Under the pieces are notes generated by a model that saw only the letters and a program-made list of their open reading frames with translations, did no database searches and was not told the origin of the DNA. Of a stretch of DNA of 64,000 nt, positions 34,901 through 49,900 are shown one piece after another. Both the position numbers and the translations under genes were made by a program. Origin of the DNA: Leptasterias polaris (taxonomy: Eukaryota; Echinodermata; Asteroidea; Forcipulatida; Asteriidae); assembly GCA_037783415.1 (NCBI GenBank), contig JAZGTN010000038.1, positions 1-64,000 on the forward strand, written 5' to 3'. Each line of letters starts with the position of its first letter. The stretch's first letter is position 1.

Positions 34901-37900
34901 CTTGTCCACAAAGGTAGGGTGTTGAGATACTGTGTGGACTTTTCCACAAATGTAGGGTGTTGGGATACTGTGTGGACTTGTCCACAAATGTAGGATGTTT
35001 GGATACTGTGTGGACTTGTCCACAAATGTAGGATGTTTGGATAATGTGTGGACTTGTCCACAACTGTTGGGTCACAGGATTATGTGTGGACTTTACACTT
35101 GTCCACACAATGTAGGGTTTTGTTCACAATATTCTTGCAGTGTTTTTCTTCGAATAACTTTAATTTGTCTTCTCTTCACTCTTCAGAATCTATGGTTTCT
35201 GCTTGACAAGCATCACACTCCACCGATGGTTGGTGAGGACCAAATGATCAACTATGAAGATTTCCTCAAGGTGGCCACGGAGGCTGGCGCTAAATGCAAG
35301 TAGGTGTAAGGTGTGATTCAGACAATGTTTGTATTTAAAGAAGATTGACAAATAAATAAAGTGGGACCTTAAGGAAAATGTGACAGCTGTGTATTTATTT
35401 CTGAAATCAAAGGCCTGAAAGTCTGCATAATGCAAGGATAAGCCATACTGTACATCATAAACAGTCATGATATTCCTCCTACTTGAGTCTGATTTCTGAT
35501 TTTTTTTTGCCCTTAGAAAAATCAGAAAAATGCTGATTAAATAGCCTGAAAAAATATGTTAACCATACACCATATGAACAAGTAGGTCACCCTTGTGCTA
35601 AAGTGTTTCTCCTACTTTTTTCCAAGCACCAAATATCATGCCTGCATATAGGAGAATCGTTTGTAATTAAATATTAGCAAAAACTGAAAATGGGTTGATT
35701 TCTTCGACATCCAGATTCCTTTGCATTTGTTCTGTGTAGACTATGAACTGCTTTCCAATACACAAAGATACTGAGAAAATAGGGAGGCTGCCAACATACA
35801 TGTAGGGCTAGATAGCTCAGTTGGTAGAGCACCTGCTTGTTAATCTGAAGGTTGCAGGTTCAAATCCCGCTCTATTCAATTTTTCTTTGTTCAACCAAAA
35901 CAGAATTAATATTTACACAGTCAATTTCCCTTGTGGTTAACCACTTGAAAATTACAGAGACTAAGTTCCATTACTTTAAAATATTAAATGAAGGCCGTAC
36001 ATTTTGAGAACACTGATTTTTAAAGAAATGTACGTTATACGTCACCTAACTGTCTCTAGATAACGACCCAGTTTTGCATAGCTCTCGGAATTTGTTTTGG
36101 TCAATAATTTTTTTGTCACAACCTTGTTCCTGGTCAAGGTCACCCTAAATTGTTCCACATCACTCACGAATGAATGACAGTTTGTTAGAAGTCCGTTAAA
36201 CTATCCACTGGCATTGAATTTACAGCCCTTTTCCCTGTTACATTGTCCTTTTAACTGCATTAATATTTCAATTACTTTGTGGTTAACATTTACTGCAGCA
36301 AATAATGGCACTCAACACCACACTAACAAATCAGCAGCCCTTTGAATTAAAAAATAAGAATGACCACAGGAACTTGTAATCTTTCTATTTTAGAGCTTTT
36401 TTGAAATTCCCAAAGGCTTTTTAGCAGCTGTCACACTTTGATTCTTTGGGTCAGACGTGAAATGTATAATTTGATACCCAGAAGTAACTTTGGACAAACG
36501 AATATTGGACATTTCTGCATTATTTTAAAAATTTTGAGTGAGAAATCTTCAATTACTTTGTCAAGATCAGGAAGATGGTTAAGTCCAAAATGACTGCAAA
36601 TTCAAAAAAAAAGGGAAAGGGGAAAATATTTCATCAATGTTTTTGGAATGATTAAATTCATTCACTTTCTCTTGTTTCCAATAAACTTGTCATACAACCA
36701 ACTTGTGAACATCAATTTCGCTGGTCCCATTTTAGGGAAAACAGCCAAGAACACTCAAGGTTCTGTCAAGGATTTTGTACATGATTATTATCAGGCTTAT
36801 TTCAATTGGGACGATCAAAATAAGCAGTAGTGATTTGTGGGTTCCTCAAATGTGACTCGGACTTGACAGGGTCCTATGGAAATGTTTCTTTGGAGGATTG
36901 GTACTGGTAGTCATTTTATTATCAGTGAGCTTTATTCATATGAAAACAAAGAATTTTTCTCCATAGTAATCAGTCCTGTACCTTGCTTTTTTTTTTGATA
37001 GATAGATAGATATTTTATTTGTCCGCATCATTAAAAAAATACATAAATTTTGCTTCCATTGGCTATAATTACATAAAAAGTAAAAACTAAGTAGACAATG
37101 AAAAACACTAATATTTACTATTATTATTATTATTATTTATTCGACCAAAACAAACAACAAACCAAAGTTACAATAGCACAAGAAAGAACATTAACGGAAA
37201 AACAGTTATAAAAAAAGCAAGTAATAAGGAAAATAAATACAAAATTAGAAAAATAAAATTGATTTAATAAATAAAATTAAATAAATAAGAAAGCAAAAAC
37301 AAGAAATATAAAAAATATATAAAATATATGAGGGCGACTGAGGGCAGAGTATGCAGGAGGGGAACAAAACCAAATGGGAAGGACAACCAGAAGGGATAAA
37401 AACAAGGACAAATCATGCGGGTCAGGGGTAACAAAAGTAAACTAAATTACTGTTGCTCGGAAGCATGCTGCCCCACTCATGACCAACAAACACAATGAAC
37501 ACAGAAACAACAATAGGGAGAAACCAAACAGGGGCTCGTTCACGACCTGCATGCAACCAAATTGAACATCTAATGCACTGTGTGATTTAAACAATGTTCC
37601 TTAAGGAGGCGGAGAAATGTCATAAGAGGACAGATTACAGCAGCTTCCCGAATGAAGGATGGCAATTAATACAATTACATTTACAATACAAAACAAGAGA
37701 CAACTGTCACTATAAGAAACACAATTTGGAGTAAGCATATAAAGGTTGGATAAAACATACAGATTAACGTTTAGCTGAGGAATTTAGCATGTGAATAGAA
37801 GATTGCCGAAACCGGGTGTGGTTTGTTCGTGGTACATGAAACCTGATACCAGAATGGTTTAAAATAAAGCAGTTGAAGAGGGGATGGGTTGGATCACTTA

Positions 37901-40900
37901 ATATTGCACTAACTTTGGATTTTAACCTCTATCCATATATCGTGTCATAGGTTGGTAGCGTGACACCAGTTGAGCGTTGGGCCATTTTTCTTACTCGTTC
38001 AAATTTACCTTTATTACGTTGTGATAGTGATCCAAAGTTGCATACTATACAAAAGGTTAAAATACTTTGCACAACTGAATTAAAAAACAAGGTTAACATA
38101 TTTCTGTCCACTTTAAATTTCCTGAGTTTCCTGAGGGAGAACAGCATCTGGTTGGCTTTACCGTAAAGTACTTTACAGTTTTCATTCCAGTTTAGTTTGT
38201 CGTCGATGACTGTACCTAAATATTTGTATTCGCTGACCCATTCAACCTCTTGGCCACTAATACACAGAGGATCATGAGCCATAATATTTCGGCGAAAGTC
38301 CACAATCAACTTTTTAGTCTTTTTGACGTTTATGAGCAGATAATGTCGTCACACCAGTCAGTGAATTCCGTCACAGCATTACGATATGAAGTTGTATCAT
38401 TTTTTAAATACCCCGTTATGACTGTGTCATCCGCATATTTAATAATAGTGCAGTCTGGGCTAGAACACAAACAGTCACTAGTATAAAAGGAAAAGAGGAC
38501 TGGTGATATAACGCACCCCTGTGGCGCACCTGTATTAACTACCCTAACATTAGAACTCACATTTCCTACTTTAACCCATTGTGGCCTGTTCCTTAAAAAA
38601 TTATGGATCCATTGCACAATTTTGGGAGAAACATTCATATTTAAGAGTTTGTTGACTAGTAGTATATGGGGTTGGATTGTATTAAAGGCGCTCGAAAAAT
38701 CAACAAAGAGAGACCTGGCATATGATTTAGGTGTATCCAGGTGGCTGTACAACTTGTTGAGATAGACAAGTACTGCATCGTCAACCCCTCTATTACCCCG
38801 ATATGCAAATTGAAAATTGTCAATAAATGAAGAACCAGTCTGGTCAATGAGTATTTTGAGTACCAGCCTCTCAAGGCATTTCATAATATTAGATGTCAAT
38901 GCAATGGGTCGGTAGTCGTTCAAAACTGAAACTGTTTTCCCCTTAGGAACCGGAATTATCATAGAAGTTTTCCACATTTGGGGAATTGTACCTCTATCTA
39001 AGGTCATTTGAAAAATGCTTTTGAAAACATTTGACAGTTGATGACTACATTTCTTTAAAATAATGTTTGCAATACCATCTGACCCTGAGGCCTTATTCAC
39101 ATCTAGGCGTGAAAACACTTTCTGAACATCAAGTTCATTAATGTTAATAATGTCAAAACTAGGGCTATTCTTGAGAGTTATTTGTAGAGAGTTGTTTTCT
39201 TGGGTAAAATCATGTGTGTCAAATCTACAGTAAAAATTGTTCAGTTCATTTGCGAGATCCATGTTACATTCAATCTGCTTTTTCTTTGGTTTATAACCTG
39301 TAATGTTTTGCATAGCTTGCCAGGCAGCTCGTGAGTTGTTTTGTTCGAAGTTCCGTTCTAGTTGTTTTCTGTATTCAGCCTTACTAAGCTTTATTTGCAG
39401 ATGAATTTCTTTTTGTAGTTCCTTCACCCGATCTGATCGTCCAGCTGTGAATGCTTTCCTCTTCTCTCCAAGAAGTGTTTCCAATTTGTGCGAAACCCAT
39501 GGTTTGTTATTGGGGTACACTCGTTCAATGGAAAGTGGTACTATTGTGTCGACACAGAAGTTGATGTAATCGGTGACTACCGTGACAATTGAATCAAGAG
39601 TGTTGGCCGGGTCCACGAATATACGCTCCAATCGGTGCACTCGAAGCAACCTCGTAGCTTTTCGATAGACTCGTTAGACCAGGTCCGATTTACTTTTGTA
39701 GTTGGCTTTGATTTCTTAAGTTGTTGTTTATAAGTTGGCTGTAGTAGAATATTGTTGTGGTCAGAGTTTCCAAGTTGTGGACATACCTTTGCTTTATAAG
39801 CTAAAGGCACATTTCTATAACAAAGATCAAGGATTGCGTCATTTCTTGTAGGCTTGTTGACATACTGATGGTGTGATGGTAAAACCAGGTCGAGTTTGCA
39901 GTGATTGAAATCCCCCATCACAAATTTAGCTGAGTCTGGTGAAACTGTTTCTAGCTTTTGTATTCTTGAGGCAATTGCATCACAAGCTGTTTGAAAGTTA
40001 GCCCTTGGTTGAATGTAAGCAACCATAATGATGATCTGATTGCTATTGTTAGCAACTCATAATCTGGACAACAAACTTTATCTTTAATTGTCCAGTTATT
40101 GCACCAATCTCGGTTAATATACAAACACAATCCTCCACCTTTAGATTTCCCAGATTCAAAGGTTCGGTCTCCTCTAACAAGATCAAAATTCAGTAGTTCT
40201 ACAGCACTGTCTGGGATATTTTCGTTGAGCCAAGTCTCTGTGAAACTCAAGATGCAAGACTCACGATACTCATGCAAGTATCGCGTGCAGGCAGTTAGTT
40301 CATCAATTTTGTTTGATAAAGATCGAACATTACCGAATAAAATGGTTGGAAGAGATGGGTTTGTTCGACGAGCTCTTGTACGTCTTCGAACGCCTCCTCG
40401 CTTTCCTCTTTTCCTTGGTTTAAGTCCTTGGGGGAAAATCATCGTACCCGTTCGGCTTCTGGTTAGTGGACAATGGTCGGAGGTTAAACAGTGCTGACCT
40501 TGTGTATACGATACGGCATGTTGTAGAGGCAAGAGTACCGGCACAAACACCCATCCAAAAACGTGAAAACAGCAATAAAATGAAGAAGACGAAGATCACA
40601 TGTATTCTACATACAACACCAAACATGATGACAGACTTTAAAAAGACTGAAATATCCAAACAAATGATAAAAAGGAGATAACATTCGGACAGAAATAGCC
40701 AAGGGTGGTCGCTACTGTGCAGCGCCCTCTAACCAATATCGGTTTTGCAAACCAATTATGACCATGCTTTGATTATATTTACAAAACTAATGGGCATGAG
40801 TGGGGGATGTTGTTAGAAGAAAACAAATAAAGGGAGAAAAAGAATAATCTTTGGTTTGTCAGGAGTCGACAAACATGTGCCACTATATTCAGTTCTGTAT

Positions 40901-43900
40901 GGAGAGCGAAGACATTAATAGGCAGGCCTGATGCTTTACAGAAGAAATTGAAGCAACTGCCCCTGTTGCCCCAGGGCATTGTGTTGGTGCCCCTTTAATT
41001 GTTCCAATAGAAATTTCCTCAAAGAGGTCCCTTTACCAAGGAGAAAACGCCTTGGTGCCCTTGCCCTTACTAGAACAAAGCATCAAGTCTGAACAGGAGA
41101 AAACGCCTTGGTGCCCTTGCCCTTACTAGAACAAAGCATCAAGTCTGAACAGGAGAAAACGCCTTGGTGCCCTTGCCCTTACTAGAACAAAGCATCAAGT
41201 CTGAACAGGAGAAAACGCCTTGGTGCCCTTGCCCTTACTAGAACAAAGCATCAAGTCTGAACAGGAGAAAACGCCTTGGTGCCCTTGCCCTTACTAGAAC
41301 AAAGCATCAAGTCTGAACAGGAGAAAACGCCTTGGTGCCCTTGCTCTTACTAGAACAGCATCAAGTCTGAACAGGAGAAAACGCCTTGGTGCCCTTGCCC
41401 TTACTAGAACAAAGCATCAAGTCTGAACAGGAACAAAAGTTTTCCACAGGGGAATATTCCAAAGATAGGAATGCTCCACAAAGAATTTTGTGTAATAAAG
41501 TCAACAGAAGGATGTTTCTAAATGGACTGAGAAAAGAAAAACCTGATAGATGCATGGATGAGATTTTTCTGACTTTTGTCTGAATTCAGACTTTTTATGG
41601 TGAATAAAAAAAGCCTTTCATTTTTCCACATATGAGAAAGACTGCCCTTTGATTGACTTCACTATTGCTTAGGACACTGTTCCTAAAAGCCCTTTGAGTT
41701 CCAAACCCTCCCCAGGGGTTACCAAAAAGTAGAAACGCCATCATTTCAACATACATGTACATGTAGGCCCTACGTCCTCAAATTTGGATCCAACATGTAG
41801 TTTCAGACTTTTTGGCCAGCAATGACTCTCATCTCTGTAGATGGGACATTTCTCATCAATCAAGTTTTTCTTCTCTTACAATAGATGAAGAAAAATCCTG
41901 GCCAAAATCCTTTTATTTTAGCCTTTTGGAATAATTGACTTTGTTTGTAAAGCAAAAATGTGTCTTTCTTCTTTCAGGCCATTTTTTACTGCAACAATCT
42001 TTGCCAAGTTGCTACAGACTGACCCCTACGGACGCATCTCCATCATGCAGTTCTTTAATTATGTCATGAGAAAAGTCTGGCTACACCAGACAAGGATCGG
42101 ACTCAGTTTGTATGATGTGGCTGGGCAGGGCTATCTCAAAGAGTCTGTAAGTAAAAATGAAATAATGTTGGTTTTACACTATCTCTATACACCCATTGTA
42201 AGACGGAAAATAACATCTTCTGGTAGCGATAGACCCCTTGCAGGAGAGGTCAAAAACCCATACTGCACCCTCACTGAGGTCAGTGAAGACCTGCATGCAC
42301 TTTTTCATTGTTTGACCGCAGAGATGGCAGAAAATGCATGGGGTCTATTGTAACATCAATTAAAAATAGATTTTGAAATTCATTTGGTTTTAGTTTCATG
42401 TTTCATGCGTTGATAATTTGGGATTTAAAAAAAAAGTTTACACAATTGCAAGTAAGCAGTTAGAATTTGTGTGTTATTGTTTTTACACATTTTTTAATCA
42501 CTGTTTCTTCTTTCTCATCTTTTATTGTCATTTTTGTGTGCATGCTGTCCCCATGTTGTTGTTATTATTATTATAAATGTTTGGTAATGGAACCAAGGAT
42601 GCCTCATAAGTGAACTTAATGACTGTAGCTCGCAAGCCTGAGGAAACCTGTAAACAAGGGTTCTTGCTATGTGAACCAGAAACACAAGGGTTAACCCCTA
42701 CACTTCCAAGATAAATGTTCTTGGTTCTTTTATGTGCACTACCAATCCCAGTACACAGGACCTACAGCTTAATTTTCTACCCAAAGGACAGAGCAAATAT
42801 AAAAAAGTATCTTGCTTAAGGACTCAAGTGTAAAAACCGGAACTCAAACCCACACTTTGCTAATCAAAAACACCATGACACACTACAAGCAATGCTCTCC
42901 ATGATTTTTATTTTCAATCTAACCAATGTTATGCACATGCTTTAAGTCCTTCCAAAATCGCAAAAGAAAACACTTTTCACTGTCTGGCCCCTGAGCAATT
43001 TTCGTTTTCCCCTTCAGTTGTTGAATGCTTTACTTAAATTTCTTTTTTTGAGTACGTGCTTGTGCATTGAGACCTGTTATAATATTTTGTTCTCGACTCA
43101 ACCTCAGACCTTTTGGTTCACCTAAATTGTAATTGTTATTCTCTGTCTCAATGCAAATGCATGTCTTTAGGGACCATTGCCTACAAGCTCTGCTTCTAAA
43201 ATGGATCCCTCTGAAGTGTCATGTTTATTTTCATCTAGTTCTTGATATATCTATACTGTAAAATTGTATTCTTTAAACTGATCACTCTTGAGTGATAATG
43301 TCTTTTTATGATTTGTTGATACTGTGGCAAATAAATGAATGAATGAATGAATGAATATATGATTTATCAAATAATAAACCACAAGGGATATAATTTACAT
43401 TTTTTGAAACCCAGGATCTAGAGAACTACATTCTAGAGTTAATCCCAACTTTGCCACAGCTAGATGGCCTGGAGAAATCATTCTATTCCTTCTATGTCTG
43501 CACAGCGGTCAGAAAATTCTTCTTTTTCTTGGATCCGATGAGAACTGGTAGGTATACTTTATGTTGTATTCTTCTTATTATTATTGTTCTTTATATCTTT
43601 CTGGTAATGAAACCAAGAGGACCCCCTCCCCCCAAGTGGCTAGCACTCTCAGGCCTGAATATACCAGGGCCCAATTTCATAGAGCTGCTTAAGCAGAAAG
43701 TATTGCTTAACAATTGTCTGCTAAGCAGAAAGGAGCAGGATACCAATCACAAATTGTACATGTGACATGGTAGTTTGGCTGGTAACCTTATTCTAGTTAG
43801 CACAATTTTGTTGTGCTTAGCTACTTTTTGTGCTTAAGCAGCCCTATGAAATTGAGCCCTGTGTAGAGAAGATGTTGAAGGATTGTCAGGTTTAGATGTG

Positions 43901-46900
43901 GGTGGGGGGGGGAGGGGGACACCACACCCCAAATAGGGAAACCCAGGCAACCAGCTAGTGACTAAAAACCAAATTCACATGCAAGGCATTAGGCTCTGGT
44001 CTGAGGTGGGAATGAACCCGGGTCCATAGAGGTGAAAGGTAAGGAAAGAAACCACTGAGCCAATCTGAAGGCCATGTATCGCTATTTTTATAAGTTTCAG
44101 GCCCGTGAAATCTCCGCTTTAAAGCGGATATCCGCTTTTTCATTGACCGTGCCAATTTTAATTAGCTGTTCCAACGTGTTAGTCGGAACAGCTTTTGTTT
44201 TCGTCGAGATTTTTTATATATATTTTTTTAATACTTTCTTTCCCTAAAACCCTATTGACTTAACCTGTGACTTTTCTCAGTGTCATATGTCTCTCTTAGA
44301 ATTATTAGAAGTAAACAAATCATATACAACATTAAAGCTTATGCCCTGACTTGAATTTTAGATGTAATTAGATTAAAATTCTTAATTAATTATTCACGTG
44401 AGAGCTGTGTGAATATTTAATTAGCCAACCTTGTTCGCACCATATCTCAAAAAGTATACACCCGATCCTCAAACTTTTTTTAGTTATGGGATCGACTCAT
44501 ACTGTAGATGTAAAATCTGTTCTAACAATTACCGTCACGTCATCATGACGTCATTTGTAGGCGTATTTTCATTTTGTGTTCAAAACAATCGTTTTAAATA
44601 CGTTTAGGTGGTTCAAAACACAAACCGTGGCTACAACGCTGTGCTTATTTGATTAGGTTCAGTCACCTACAATTAATTAGTTAACCTGGAATATGGTTCG
44701 CGAATTGTGAAAGCCTGTCAAGAATGGGACCTATCTCAGTTCGCCCAGAAGTAATCCTTAGATGTTATTGACAAACAATCTTAATTAACTATTCACGTGA
44801 CAGCGGTATGAATACTTAATTAGCCAAACTTATTTCTGTCATATCTCAAGAAGTATATAACCGATTTTAAAAGTTTTTTTCAGTTATAGACTCCTTGGGC
44901 ATTGGAGATTAGCCTTGGGTAACCGTGACCCCATGTTGACCTTTACCTATGGGTAAACTGGAAGTGGGGCCCTATCTCAAGAACTACACGACCGATTTTC
45001 AAACTTTTTTCAGTTATAGACTCCTTGGGCATGGGAGATTAAGCCTTCAGTAACCGTGACCCCATGTTGACCTTTACTTCTGGGTCAACCGGAAGTGGGA
45101 CCATATTTTTAGAACTACACAACCGATTTTCAAACTTTTTTCAGTTATAGACTCCTTGGGCATTGGAGATTATCCTTGGGTAACCGTGACCCCATGTTGA
45201 CCTTTAGTTCCGGGTCAACCGGAAGTGAGACCATATCTCAAGAACTACACAACCGATTTTCAAATTTTTTTCAGTTATGGACTCCTTGGGCATTGGAGAA
45301 TAGCCTTGGGTAACCGTGACCCCATGTTGACCTTTACTTTTGGGTCAACCGGAAGTGGGACCATATCTCAAGAACTACACATCCGTTTTTCAATTTCTTT
45401 TCAGTTATAAACCATTTCAGCATTAAATGATAGACAAGGGTTACCATGACCCCATGTTGACCTTTATTTCTGGTTTAAAAGCTCCTTTCGATTCAGTATC
45501 AGAATGAAGACCAGGTTTATTTTTGACCTTAACTTCCGGTCCAAAAAAAAAGAGCTCATAACTTGAGAAAATCATATCTCCTGAACTACTGTCATATAAG
45601 GTCGTAGTGTTTGGGATTTCTTGCAGCTCGAAATTAACAAAAATTACCGGAACAGCTCTGTGATTGTACACAATCACTATCTCTAGTTTTTTTGTTGTTT
45701 TTTTACTTTTTGGCCATATATATGCTTGGCAACAATAATGTACAACTACAATAATGTGAAATAAGCCTAGTTACTGGATCAATGGGGTGCCCCAATTCGA
45801 CCAGCGTAAATGCGTGACGCGCGCTCACTTGACGTACCACGATCATTCTTACAACATGTAGTGTTTCAGCTCTTTTTTAAGGGTCCATTCACAGGCCTGA
45901 AGAAAATGGGACAAGAATACAGGCCATCACAGCAATATATTTCCCAAAAGTTGAGATAACCTGAAAATGTTTAGTTCATTGAAGATACTTTGAAAGAAAG
46001 AAAAAAGTCCACCAGTGGGACATCTTATAATGACGTTTTGTTCTGTCTCTGCAATAAAAATAATAAACAAACACATCCCAAATTTTCTATACACACTGGG
46101 GTTTTTCCAATGAACAGTCGTTGTGTCTTAGTACTCTCTCTACAACCTTAAAAATGTTAAACATTTTGACAGCCAAATGTTCGTACAACCATCCAATCAT
46201 TGTTTGGACTTAATTTGGTTAGCGATGTTCCCATAGCTTTTGTACATACATGTAAAGTCAGATCAAGGTTGCCTTGGCTTAATTGTCGTACCACTCAGAA
46301 TCTTTTTGTCAACGTGTAGACGCAGTTTTTCACATTTTCCATCGGATCTTTCTCCTTCATGTCGGCAATTTACTTTGGCATTATAGTGATTGCTCAGTGT
46401 GTCAACATTATTGTGTTTACCCAATGGAATTATAGTAACCACATTAGGAAAACCTTCAAAATTGGATCTGGCTGAACAAAGAGACCAACCATCTTGAGTG
46501 TTTGTAGAACAAACATGCGTATCGTCCATGTTTACTTTATTGCATTTTGTATTCTTAGGGCCTTGTCACACGAGGCAACTTTTACAGGCAACTTGGAGGC
46601 AGCCAAAAGCAGTGCCTGCTACAGGACCACTTTGGTAGTACATGTACTTGAGTACTTCTTTCCAACAGTGTCTATTAGGATCCCCAAGAATAATATGTGA
46701 ACATTCAAATGTGAATGGGTTCTCTTCTTGGAGATTGCCTGGAACTGGTTGCCTGTAAATTGACTCGTGTGACATGACCCTTAGACTAACAACACAGGAG
46801 ACAAGGTTATTTTGTTTTGTGACATGAGGCCACAGCTTAAATTTATTTTTGATTCAGCCCGAAACGAATTCCTCATCTTAAATGTTTGTTGAACAAACAT

Positions 46901-49900
46901 GGTTATCGCCCATGCTTACTTTAATGCATGTTTTATTACTTTGACCACAACTATCTTTTTTCTGTTACTTTTCTCTAAATACTTACCAATATTTGGGCGT
47001 TTCATTATTTTAAATTGTATTGTATTATGGATACTTGTACTGTTATCGCTTTGGTAATTTTTTAGATTGTTTTTAATCCAATCATTTTTAAACACTCCTA
47101 TGGTTGCTGATAACAATAATAACTATAATGTACATGTACAATGTACGCTTAGCCTTGCCTATTCAGGAAACTGTGTTAAATCTGTTTGGACTCGCTGACA
47201 TATTTTGCCTCAACCCATCAAGGACATCAAACGTGTAAAAACCTGGCAATAGATTAACTCTTAAAGCTTGGCTGTTTAAATAATAATATGATGCAGGTTT
47301 TCCCGGCCAGTTAAAAAAACAATCCATTCATTAAACACCCGGCTCAATCAATTTTGTTTGGAAATGAATGCTTCGTTGTATCAGCCTTCAACAGTCAAAA
47401 GGAGTCATTCAATTTCACCAGTCTTGCATTCACTGGTCAAATAAGATCGTTCAATTTTATTAGGCCGCAAGACTCATTTAATTTTGTAAAAGCCTGCAGC
47501 AAGAGCTGTTCAACCGTTCAATTTCATCAAGTGTAAAATAGGTAGTAGAAATTCAAAGTGTAGTCTTGAATGCCTATAAATTAAATAGAATGACTGCAAC
47601 GAATCTGAATGAGAAAAACAAAATCATGTGTGCACGAAAACGAAATTGAATGCAGTAATTGCTAAAAAGAAACCTTAGTTTGAGTGGATTAGGGGAAAAT
47701 GCTTAAATTTGAATAAGGGTTAATGACATTGAATGAATTTTTGCTGTGGCTGGGAAAACTTATTATAAAAGTAATAAAACACAATAAAAACTATAAAAAC
47801 CTAAGCTTCTATGAAATGTTCACCAAATATTTATACAATTGATTTCCTGTAAGCGTGATGGTTTGAATGAAATGCAAATATTTTGCCACCTCTTCCAGTG
47901 AACTAGAAACAGAACTAATATTATTGTTATTGTTTTTATTTTGTCACAGGTAAGATTCGTATTCAAGACATTCTTGCTTGCAGTTTCCTGGATGACCTTC
48001 TGGAGTTAAGAGATGAAGATCTACCCAAAGATGCTCAAGAATCTAACTGGTTCTCTGCTCCATCAGCACTCAGGGTTTATGGTCAGTTCTTAATGTCTCG
48101 GTGCCTAATCCTATCCTGGGCCCAATTTCACAGAGCTGCTTAAGCACAAAGAGTAGCTAAGCACAACATCATTGCGCTAACCAGAATAAGGTTACCAGCC
48201 AAACTACCATGTCACTGGTATCCTGCACATTTCTGCTAAGCAGACAGTTGTTAAGCAATATTTTCATAGAGCTGCTTAATGGCTATTTTTGTGCTTACTG
48301 CGCAAGTTTCCATTCCATAGTGCTGCTAACCGTAAGTACCTGAAAAGGCATGCTAGCCTTCCGATGCTTACTGTTTGAAAATGAATGACCTAACAATGCA
48401 AATCCATGGCGAACACGCAAGCTGGCCGCCTAAATTTCTTGCTAACTTGTGAAATACGCTTAAGCTTAAGCAAATTTTTCTGCTATAGTTAGCACAAAAA
48501 TGTGCTGACCGTTAAGCAGCGCTATGAAATTGGCCCCTGTTGTCATCAGGCTTTATCAGCTCAAAATAAGAGTACTGGGGGATTACGTTATAAGCTATGA
48601 AAACTGACTGGGTAAATTTTAATTAATTTTGGGTTGAACAAAGAAAAATTTACTAAAGTGGGATTTGAACTAAAGTTTTGAACTAAATTTTATAACTTAA
48701 GTACCTCTGGATTAACGTGCCGGCGCTCTACTAACTGAGCTATCTAGCCCTATGTTGGCGGTTTCCCTATTTTTCAATATCTTTGCTCAGGGATGCCAGT
48801 CAGAAGCCATGTAAACTGTAACTGCTGTACATCACACCAAAGTTTATGATACAACTTGGGATGCGATTGTAACATTAATCTTTAACAAGAAGTAAATATT
48901 ACTAGTAAATGTTGCATGTACAACCATGTGTAAAACTCTCTTGAAGGAGTGATGGCACTTAGAAAAGCTGATTGGTTGGTCTCGATGTTTCGAACAGTGT
49001 ACTCTACTCTTCTTGAATCCATTATTCTGATGTTTGAAAACAGTGAATTAAGTGATGGGGTTTTTCACTATTTTCTTGTTACTCTGATGAAGATTGAGCT
49101 TAAACTGTCATAGGTTTGTTATTTCATGTCATATGTAAGGTTACGCACAGTGTGTATACTGGTCTTTGACAATTACCAAAGTTGACCACATGCTTTTAGC
49201 TAAATTCAAAGTTGTTAAATCATTACCAGTCATAGAGCAAGCTAGTCGAAAGAACTCACTCTGCGGCAGTGAAGTTAATAACAAGAAGTCCCCTCGATCC
49301 ACTAAGCAAAAGTAGTAGTCCCGGCCGATTTCCTACCTTCCGCCCAGTTAGTAGTTAATAAGCAGGACAGTTCTTTTCAGAACTAAGAAGTCTCCCGAAG
49401 CCTCCCGATTTCCGAATAATCTACTCTGCTGCAGTAGAATAAAGAGCAAGACAAGTTCTCAAAGAACAAAATCTACCCAGCAAGTAGATATACACATGGT
49501 GTTACCGCAAACCAAATATACATTACCAATCATGTATTATATTTTAGGATATGGCCAATGTTTTTTAATTTTTTATTACTTGTTATTTCAGGTCAGTACT
49601 TGAACCTAGACAAGGATCACAACGGTATGCTGAGCAAACAGGAGCTATCTAGGTATGGTACAGGGACACTCACTAGCGTCTTCTTAGATCGAGTCTTCCA
49701 AGAATGTCTAACCTACGATGGAGAAATGGTCAGTGCTTGGAAATACTTCAATCCATTAAGCCCGAACCCACCACAGTAAATATTGTACAAATATACAGCA
49801 ATCCTTCACCGATCTTGAACTCTTGGTGGCAGCAAACATGCCTCCATTACTGCGGTGTACCTGGGTGGTACTGCGCTGCCTAGCGACTGGTATAAGGTTT

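Larger units (their letters stand above)
37110..40690 (-). mobile_element. Non-LTR retrotransposon (LINE-A), near full-length but decayed
   Basis: Minus-strand element of about 3.6 kb: N-terminal basic region, AP-type endonuclease (NVRSLSNKIDEL, ETWLNE, GDFNHC, SDHN), then reverse transcriptase (WKTSMIIPVPKG, NDYRPIALTSNIMKCLERLV, GAPQGCVISPVLF, KYADDTVITG) and the C-terminal thumb region. The layout is that of the CR1/L2/Rex1/Jockey group. The frame is broken: shifts near 40030, 39617 and 38335 and an in-frame TAG near 37928, after which coding similarity continues to about 37768. The 3' end (low coordinates) is an AT-rich TTATTATTATT tract. Confidence 0.85.

Noticed and set aside
34593..35108. 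Overlapping minus-strand frames of up to 171 codons rich in TLHLWxSPHS
   Set aside because: By-product of the 45-50 bp minisatellite being open in three frames; no start context or homologue.
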